Below are positions 22,077 through 28,302 of a stretch of DNA of 28,302 nucleotides, piece after piece (positions within the stretch are counted from its first letter, which is position 1; each line of letters opens with the position of its first letter). This DNA comes from a virus. The DNA lies in the IMG/VR virus record IMGVR_UViG_3300044535_001882, positions 1-28,302 of that record; one strand, 5' to 3'. The position numbers and the translations under genes are program-made. Below the pieces are notes generated by a model. It worked only from the letters and a program-made list of their open reading frames with translations. It searched no databases and was not told where the DNA came from.

Positions 22077-24989
22077 ATGGCCACCTACGGACCCTTTCCG
22101 CCACCAGTGCTGCCAGACAATGCTGAACAGCAACGCAGACAAATCACTGATTATCAAAGCAGTGTGGGTGTCAATGCTGGGACTGGGCAAGGGTTCGTCA
22201 ATCAAACCAACACTGATATTCGCAGTTCGCCTGCGTTCAATCTCAACAAGGAAGACAAAACACGAACGCAGAACTTTGGGGCAGATGCAACCGGCCCCAA
22301 CGGACCTAACAACACTGCCCCAGGCAGTCAGATATCCGGCACACTCAATACCAGCACTGACATCGTGCCACAGCCCAATGTGCTGGATAGATTTGCCAGC
22401 TACACCTACAGCGCCAGTGTGTATCTAATGAGTACCAAACAGTACACCCAGTTGTTGCGCAGCAAGAAAAAAACCATCAACGGCTATAACCTGCTGTTTC
22501 AAAGCGGCGGAGCACCGCCCAACAACGGCGGCTTCCAAGGGGCACTGGGCACTGGGCAACAAAACAGCACCGGTGGCGATGGTACCAACAGCACCACACC
22601 TCCTGGCGGCATCCTGGGCACCAACGATGTGGATGCTGGACGCAATCCAGCTTTTCCCTTGGATTTTTACATTGACTCTATCACCATAGACAATGCCCTG
22701 CCCGGCCGACAAACACAGAGTCCGCACATGGTCACCAGTTTGAAATTCACAGTGGTTGAACCGGGTAATATTTCATTGTTGGATCGACTGTACGAAGCTG
22801 TGCAAGACATGGCACAGACCATTGGCGATACCACTCAAACCATCAACTACACTGCGGCTGCTTATCTCATGGTCATACGCTGGTACGGCTATGACATCAA
22901 CGGCAACTTGGTGGCAGTGGGCGCAGCCGACCCCAACACAGGACTGACTGATCCCAATGCAGTGGTGGAAAAATTTATTCCATTCTTGATACGAAAAATC
23001 AACTGGCAGGTCAGCAGCAAACTGGTCACTTATGAATTTGACTGTGCGCCCATCAATCAAAAGGTAGCCGGCGGCACACGTCGTGGTACCATACCATACG
23101 ATGTGCAACTGACTGACAGCAATGTGGGCAAATTGCTGGGAGGTGATCTTGTGTATGCATCACAATCGCCACCAACCGCATCAGCTGCCAACCCTGGAGA
23201 GCGCACAGCCAACAACAAAACTCCAAAATCCAGGGCTGGACAAAATGCTCGAGATCTTGCAGTCAACAACACCAGCAGTGGTTATTATAATCCGCCCAAG
23301 GCTAACTCAGCTGCATCAGCCAAGCAAACTGTCAAAGACGGCCTGATGGGGGCCATGAATGCCTATCAGCAACAACTGGTCAAGGACGGCATATACACAG
23401 CAGCAGACACTTATGAAATTGTGTTTGTGGCTGATGCCAAAGGCAATCAGCCAATTCGTGATGCCAGAATAACCTTGCCAGCCGACCGAATCGTGGAACA
23501 AAATCAGACTCCTGTGAGTCCTGGTCCCACTCAAGCAGGTGGATCAGCCTTGAATCAAGCCACCCTTTCAGCAGACTTTAGCAATCGCAACTACAGCATC
23601 ACAGCCGGCATGCAGCTGATTCAAGCCATTGATCTGGCCATTCGCAACAGCACCTACATCACTGATCAGGCCCTGACAGTGTACAGCAACGGAGTGGAAG
23701 TGCCCAATGAGAAAACAACAGTGAATGCACAGTCTCCAATGAAGTGGTTTCAGATCAGCATGGAAGCACAGCAAGGTGACTATGATACGGCCAGAAATGA
23801 TCATGTGTATCACATCAAGTACATCATCAGTCCTTATGAACTGTTCAATTTTGACAGCAAGTATTTTCCACTGACCAAATTTCGCGGCTTGCACAAAAGT
23901 TATCCCTACTGGTTCACTGGTCAAAACACAGCAGTGATAGAGTACACAGCCAACTTCAACAGCTTGTACAACATCACCGTGACCGGCAATCATGCTGATC
24001 AAAGTGAAGCCGCCAAACTACGCAAACTCTACACATCCAGCATGCGTGACATTCCCATGTACACTTACATGCCGGCCAGCAATGCCAGTCGTCATGGTGC
24101 TGATGGCAACAGCAACGAAATCCCTGCCAACGCCAGTGAATATCTCTACAGTCCCGGTGACCTAGGCCAGGCCAAACTGCGCATCATCGGTGATCCGGCC
24201 TGGATTCAACAAGGCAGCCTGGCTGGCGGAGTCAACACACAAGAATTTGGATACTCAGCTTTTTTGCCTGACGGCACTATAAATTTTGACGCCAGCCAGG
24301 TGATGTTTGAAATTGCCTGGCAACGGCCTGAAGACTACAATCTCAGCACTGGCCTGGCTGACCCCTATGCCAGACCTAACAATGAGGCACGACAGCCACA
24401 ACAAAGCAATGTGTATCATTGTGTGAGAGTTGTCAGTGAATTCAAAGCCGGCAAGTTTGAACAAACACTGGAAGGCGCACTGTTTATGTTTCCTATCCCG
24501 TCAGGCAAAAACACAGCAGCCACCGCTGGCAATCCTAATGGTGCACAAAACGGTGACCAAGGCCCTCCTGCGCCAGTATTGGATACCAAAGGTAGACAAA
24601 AGGCTGTGACAGATCCCAGAACTTTTGCCAATCAAAATCAACGAGCTGCGGCCATAAACAACAACAATGGTGCTGGTTCGGCCAGTGCTCGTCAAACAGA
24701 TGCCTTGCGCAACAGATCGAGAAGTGCCGCAGCGGCGGCCGGAAAATCTGGCACCCCTGTGGCTCCTGCTGCAACCACAAGTCAAAGCTCACTACAAAGT
24801 GCACCAACTGCCACAGCCACCGCTGCATCACTGACGCCTTTGCCACCAGCCCGGCCAGTGGTCAGCAATGGTCAAACATTTCTGGGCTCGCTGAACACAG
24901 CCGTGGCATCACGATTGCCGCCCAATGTGGCAGCACGCACTCAGAGTGCAGCACCCAGTGTGCCTCAACAAGGACAGCGTGATTTTTAA
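22077..24989 (+). CDS. Large baseplate hub-associated structural protein
   Basis: The 970-residue protein is rich in Asn, Thr, Gly, Pro and Ala, with disordered stretches at both ends (the last ~140 residues are Ala/Ser/Pro-rich). Ordered parts include FASYTYSASVYLMSTKQY (~residue 105), LKFTVVEPGNISLLDRLYEAV (~225), YLMVIRWYGYD, and HIKYIISPYELFNFDSKYF (~585). In T4-like phages of aquatic bacteria a large structural protein often stands here between gp53 and gp5, and the beta-rich core could correspond to a gp27-type hub. I do not recognise the family securely. No good ribosome site is seen before the ATG, so it may rely on coupling with gp53. Confidence 0.65.
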   Translation: MATYGPFPPPVLPDNAEQQRRQITDYQSSVGVNAGTGQGFVNQTNTDIRSSPAFNLNKEDKTRTQNFGADATGPNGPNNTAPGSQISGTLNTSTDIVPQPNVLDRFASYTYSASVYLMSTKQYTQLLRSKKKTINGYNLLFQSGGAPPNNGGFQGALGTGQQNSTGGDGTNSTTPPGGILGTNDVDAGRNPAFPLDFYIDSITIDNALPGRQTQSPHMVTSLKFTVVEPGNISLLDRLYEAVQDMAQTIGDTTQTINYTAAAYLMVIRWYGYDINGNLVAVGAADPNTGLTDPNAVVEKFIPFLIRKINWQVSSKLVTYEFDCAPINQKVAGGTRRGTIPYDVQLTDSNVGKLLGGDLVYASQSPPTASAANPGERTANNKTPKSRAGQNARDLAVNNTSSGYYNPPKANSAASAKQTVKDGLMGAMNAYQQQLVKDGIYTAADTYEIVFVADAKGNQPIRDARITLPADRIVEQNQTPVSPGPTQAGGSALNQATLSADFSNRNYSITAGMQLIQAIDLAIRNSTYITDQALTVYSNGVEVPNEKTTVNAQSPMKWFQISMEAQQGDYDTARNDHVYHIKYIISPYELFNFDSKYFPLTKFRGLHKSYPYWFTGQNTAVIEYTANFNSLYNITVTGNHADQSEAAKLRKLYTSSMRDIPMYTYMPASNASRHGADGNSNEIPANASEYLYSPGDLGQAKLRIIGDPAWIQQGSLAGGVNTQEFGYSAFLPDGTINFDASQVMFEIAWQRPEDYNLSTGLADPYARPNNEARQPQQSNVYHCVRVVSEFKAGKFEQTLEGALFMFPIPSGKNTAATAGNPNGAQNGDQGPPAPVLDTKGRQKAVTDPRTFANQNQRAAAINNNNGAGSASARQTDALRNRSRSAAAAAGKSGTPVAPAATTSQSSLQSAPTATATAASLTPLPPARPVVSNGQTFLGSLNTAVASRLPPNVAARTQSAAPSVPQQGQRDF

Positions 24990-24997
24990 GGAAACAA

Positions 24998-26500
24998 ATG
25001 TCAGAAGAAATACAACGCAGCACAGGTAGACCCGGCAATTTCAAACAAGATCGCGGCGGGGTGGCCGCAGAATTTGGGCCATTTGTTGGCATAGTGAAAA
25101 ACAACGTGGATCCCACTCGTGCTGGCCGCCTGCAGGTGTACATTGAAACGTTTGCTGGTGGTGACGAAAATGACCCCACCAAATGGACCACAGTGCGATA
25201 CCTGCCAGGATTTTATGGCTACACTCCTGCAGGTATTACAGCCGCTGACAACGACGGACAATATCCAGGCAATCAAAACAGCTATGGCATGTGGTTTACA
25301 CCACCAGACATTGGCATCACAGTGTTGTGTGTGTTTGCCAACGGTGATCGTCAACTGGGCTATTACCTTGGTGTGGTGCCTGACAATGGCATAGGACACA
25401 TGGTTCCAGCCATTGGCGCGGCCTTCAACTATGTGCCACAAAACAAAAATCAAGAAACTTATTTTACTGATGCCGCCTTGTTGCCAGTGACAGAAATCAA
25501 CACCAACAACACTGCGTTGATCAATTCGTCACGTTTTTTCCAACAGAAAAAACCTGTGCAAAGTGTGGTGGCGCAGGCCATGTTTCAGCAAGGACTCATT
25601 GCTGACGGTGAACGTGGGCCCATACGCTCAAGCAGTCAACGTGAAACACCCAGTGCTGTGTTTGGTATTTCAACTCCTGGCATACCTGTGTATCAAGGCG
25701 GCATGAAACCCAACGACATTCGTAAAAAAATTCAGAACAATGAAATCAAGCCCGAAGATGCACAGGTAATCAGTCGCGCAGGCGGACATACCTTGGTCAT
25801 GGATGACGGTGACCTTGAAGGCGACAATGCTTTGTTTCGATTGCGCACACCCAAAGGTCATCAAATCATGATGAATGACTCTGGCAACTTCTTTTACATA
25901 ATTCATGCCAATGGTCAGACTTGGCTGGAATTTGGGCAAGAAGGCACTGTGGATGTATTTTCCACCAACTCAATCAACCTGCGATCGCAAGGTGACATAA
26001 ATTTACACGCAGACCGTGACATCAACATGTATGCAGGGCGCAATATGAAAATGAAAGCTCTGTCAGATGTCAAAATTGAAGCTGATGCTGATTTGTCTGT
26101 TGCTGTGAAGAAAAATATCACAGTTTACAGCAAGGCCAAGATTGGCATCAAAGCTGACGGTGCCATGGCCTTGCAAAGTGCCGGAGGATCCTGGGCTGGC
26201 GGCGAATCCCTGCAGTTCACAGCCGGCGGCATAGACTTGAATGGTCCAGCAGCTCCTGCTGTGACTGCACCCAAACCCATACAAAAAACCATCTTGGACG
26301 ATGTGTCATTTGACAGCAGCCGTGGCTGGATTGTGAACAAGGACAAATTGCAAAGCATTGTGACTCGAGCACCCACACACGAACCATACCCTTATCACAA
26401 CAAAGGTGTGGCTGTGGAAACCAAATTTGAACCAGGAAAACCCAAACCTCCGCCAGGCGCAGCACCTGTTCCAGCAGGAGTGGAGGTTTCAGTGAAATGA
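24998..26500 (+). CDS. 5: Baseplate spike/hub protein, gp5-like without lysozyme domain
   Basis: The 500 residues begin with a gp5-type OB-fold domain (~25-135; FGPFVGIVKNNVDPTRAGRLQVYI region and PDIGITVLCVFANGD). A linker region follows, then a strand-rich C-terminus at ~324-398 with repeating hydrophobic/Gly patterns (INLRSQGDINLHADRDINM and following) that should form the trimeric beta-helix needle. The T4 gp5 lysozyme domain with its Glu-Asp-Thr site is not seen. The protein likely pierces the outer membrane as the central spike. AAGGAA precedes the start, and the stop overlaps the next gene as ATGA. Confidence 0.85.
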   Translation: MSEEIQRSTGRPGNFKQDRGGVAAEFGPFVGIVKNNVDPTRAGRLQVYIETFAGGDENDPTKWTTVRYLPGFYGYTPAGITAADNDGQYPGNQNSYGMWFTPPDIGITVLCVFANGDRQLGYYLGVVPDNGIGHMVPAIGAAFNYVPQNKNQETYFTDAALLPVTEINTNNTALINSSRFFQQKKPVQSVVAQAMFQQGLIADGERGPIRSSSQRETPSAVFGISTPGIPVYQGGMKPNDIRKKIQNNEIKPEDAQVISRAGGHTLVMDDGDLEGDNALFRLRTPKGHQIMMNDSGNFFYIIHANGQTWLEFGQEGTVDVFSTNSINLRSQGDINLHADRDINMYAGRNMKMKALSDVKIEADADLSVAVKKNITVYSKAKIGIKADGAMALQSAGGSWAGGESLQFTAGGIDLNGPAAPAVTAPKPIQKTILDDVSFDSSRGWIVNKDKLQSIVTRAPTHEPYPYHNKGVAVETKFEPGKPKPPPGAAPVPAGVEVSVK

Positions 26501-27900
26501 GTATTTTCAAGTTTACCAATCCGGTGACTGGACAACAGGTCGAAATAAAAGGTGCACCTACCCTGACCTCAGCACAGGCCAAGGCCATTTTTGATCAACA
26601 GCTCAAGGCCGGCAGTCTAGTAGGATTGACCACTGGCGATGTGATTAGTGCTGCCACGCAAGCAGCAGACGGCTTGCCAGGTGCGTCGGCTCAGGCTGCA
26701 CAGGCCATCAGCGGTAGAGGCGGCAGCACACTAGGAGCACTGCAAAGCACTCCTGCAGTTGGTGACTTGACACCACAGACATCAACAGCGTTTGCCCGTT
26801 TGCAAACCACTGGGTTGAGATCAGGGGCTTTGCCAGTGACCAACGGCATTAATATTGCTGACTTTGCTCGTCAAGAGCCGGCCTTGGTGCCCATACAACG
26901 ATTGAGTGTGCCCGATGTGACAGCTGCCATGAGCAGTGCCAGCAAACTGGTTGGCCAAGACGCCACTGCTCTCTCTGATAATTTGGGGTTGGGAAAATTT
27001 GGATTGAATGCACAACAACTGGAATCAGCTGGCATTATCAAACCAGGCACTGCTGCCACCTTGTTGAATCAAGGGCAAAACACATTGACTGATGTGTTAA
27101 AAAGTCCTGCAGTATGGACCGGCAAAGATGGCATCAACAATCTTGACAGTTTGTTGAGTTCGGTGCCCAAGCAAGACGAAATTCAACAACAATTGATGAG
27201 TCAAGGATTGAATTCTGTCAAGCAGCTGGGCATACCCACAGACAAACTCAGTGTGGCCTCGCTCACTGGACTGGCCAACACTGCTGCCAAAAGTGTGCCT
27301 GACACCTTGGCCTGGGCTCAGGGACTGCCGCTGCCGGCCAACGTTCAAGCCAGTCTTGACACCGCAGCAAGAGACGGTGCATTTGCTGCAGAGTTTGCAA
27401 CTTTCAAAGTGGATGATGACATGAAAGCTGAAATCACGCCGCTGCCAGCTGAAAACACTGCGGATCGACAGACTGTGGATGCTGCCAGCAAACGCATTGT
27501 GGGCAACGACAAGGTGCCTGAATTTTCCTACGGTGCCGCACAACCTCTCAACGTAAAAGACACAGTGCTGGTGCTTGAAAGCAAGATTGCATTGACCAGT
27601 GCGCAACAAACTGTGATTGAACAGCAGTTCTTAGAAATTCGCAAAACAGTGACAGCGTCCACAGCCAGCGAAGGTATTAGCATACTTGATAAAGAGCTGG
27701 GCAAAATACTTCTAGTTGACAGTCAATACTTGGAGTATCAACGCCAGGCCACCCAGTTGAACAAGATTCAACCAGGCTCAGGTGATGCAATCTTGGCCAA
27801 GATTGCAAGTGAATTGGCTGAAGTAGCAGGCATTAGAAAACGCATTGAATCAACCCTGGCCAAATTACGTGAACTAGCTGGCCAAACTGCTGCCAGTTAA
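26497..27900 (+). CDS. Baseplate/tail structural protein of unknown role
   Basis: The 467-residue protein is Ala/Gln/Leu-rich and mostly helical. It includes NAQQLESAGIIKPGTAATLL and SPAVWTGKDGINNLDSLLSSV (residues ~170-230), repeat-like short helical units found in tail-associated proteins of other aquatic T4-like phages, as I recall. The C-terminus (~345-465) is a predicted coiled coil. Position between the gp5-like spike and gp25, with an ATGA start overlap, makes it a baseplate or tail component. No enzymatic motif is visible. Confidence 0.7.
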   Translation: MSIFKFTNPVTGQQVEIKGAPTLTSAQAKAIFDQQLKAGSLVGLTTGDVISAATQAADGLPGASAQAAQAISGRGGSTLGALQSTPAVGDLTPQTSTAFARLQTTGLRSGALPVTNGINIADFARQEPALVPIQRLSVPDVTAAMSSASKLVGQDATALSDNLGLGKFGLNAQQLESAGIIKPGTAATLLNQGQNTLTDVLKSPAVWTGKDGINNLDSLLSSVPKQDEIQQQLMSQGLNSVKQLGIPTDKLSVASLTGLANTAAKSVPDTLAWAQGLPLPANVQASLDTAARDGAFAAEFATFKVDDDMKAEITPLPAENTADRQTVDAASKRIVGNDKVPEFSYGAAQPLNVKDTVLVLESKIALTSAQQTVIEQQFLEIRKTVTASTASEGISILDKELGKILLVDSQYLEYQRQATQLNKIQPGSGDAILAKIASELAEVAGIRKRIESTLAKLRELAGQTAAS

Positions 27901-27904
27901 CACC

Positions 27905-27912
27905 CATAAATA
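27905..27912 (+). promoter_or_regulatory. Late promoter CATAAATA directly before gp25
   Basis: It has one mismatch to TATAAATA and ends 5 bases before the gp25 ATG. No Shine-Dalgarno sequence fits in the gap. Confidence 0.55.
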
Positions 27913-27917
27913 TTGTC

Positions 27918-28292
27918 ATGACCACATTCATCGGCTTCAACACTATCAATCAAAACAAAAAATTCACACTGACAGATTTTGCATTGATTCAGCGTGATCT
28001 CTTGAATGCTTTCAACATTCGCCAAGGTGAACTGCCAGGCCGCCCGGGCTATGGCACAGTGCTGTATGAATATGTGTTTGAAAATCAAGTTGAACAACTG
28101 CAACAGCAGATACGCGACGAAGTGCAACGTGTGGCCGGTGGCGATCCCAGATTGATTATCAATGACATTCAGGTGTTTCCCCAAGAAAATGGCATTTTGA
28201 TTCAGTTGGAAATCACCATTGTAAACACCACCAATGCCGAAATACTCAGCATATTTTTTGACGAGCAGACTCGCAACGCCAGCTATGTATAA
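27918..28292 (+). CDS. 25: Baseplate wedge subunit gp25
   Basis: The 124-residue protein matches the gp25 wedge family, which links sheath and baseplate. The family hallmarks are IGFNTINQNKKFTLTDFALI, LNAFNIRQGELPGRPGYGT (residues ~30-50), then EYVFEN and a C-terminal strand pair. Length is typical. It follows a CATAAATA element by 5 bases with no ribosome site, so it may be translated from a nearly leaderless late mRNA or by read-through from the upstream gene. The stop is 10 bases from the right edge. Confidence 0.93.
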   Translation: MTTFIGFNTINQNKKFTLTDFALIQRDLLNAFNIRQGELPGRPGYGTVLYEYVFENQVEQLQQQIRDEVQRVAGGDPRLIINDIQVFPQENGILIQLEITIVNTTNAEILSIFFDEQTRNASYV

Positions 28293-28302
28293 CTGAGCCG
28301 TT

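Noticed and set aside
24998-26500. Lysozyme domain in the gp5-like spike
   Set aside because: The middle region lacks a recognisable T4-lysozyme Glu-Asp-Thr pattern and is too short for OB fold, lysozyme and needle together.

Overview
The window is part of the genome of a tailed phage with a contractile tail, from the T4 superfamily. The evidence is recognisable T4-type genes: portal gp20, tail assembly/baseplate gp26, baseplate gp53, gp5, gp25 and a gp48/gp54-type tube cap, recombination nuclease gp46/gp47, and the late sigma factor gp55. T4-like late promoters (NNTAAATA) lie in front of several structural genes. The gene set resembles T4-like phages of aquatic bacteria, but the sequence does not identify a host.

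Layout. (1) 1-5757, minus strand: a tail tape measure protein with an embedded M15-type peptidase, then portal, a small basic protein in the gp67 position, and an acidic prohead-core protein that runs off the left edge. (2) 5800-10818, plus strand: a gp26-like protein with a strong -1 programmed frameshift signal into a gp51-position tail domain, followed by a tightly packed accessory row: a conserved unknown, a GNAT-like protein, a glycine-amidinotransferase-like enzyme, a DUF6614-like protein, an unknown protein and a 2OG-Fe(II) oxygenase. (3) 10819-11212: a 394-base gene-free stretch full of perfect hairpins, lying between converging transcription units. (4) 20556-11213, minus strand: a long operon starting at a near-perfect sigma70 promoter. 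Its order is gp55, SGNH-like protein, gp47, second SGNH-like protein, gp46, radical SAM/SPASM enzyme, SDR oxidoreductase, GIY-YIG nuclease, B12-type radical SAM enzyme, small unknown. Most of these genes overlap or nearly touch. (5) 20668-28292, plus strand: tail tube cap, gp53, a large hub-type structural protein, a gp5-like spike without lysozyme domain, another structural protein, and gp25.

How it fits together. A host-type promoter would express gp55 and the recombination genes early. gp55 then directs transcription from TAAATA-type late promoters in front of head, tail and baseplate genes. Peptidoglycan cleavage on entry may have moved from the spike (no lysozyme seen in gp5) to the tape measure (M15 motifs). 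The accessory enzymes, many in AT-rich DNA, look like acquired cargo; their joint role is unknown. The strongest new observation is the frameshift cassette at 6618-6694, which suggests that this T4-like phage makes its tail assembly chaperone in the manner of lambda G/GT.
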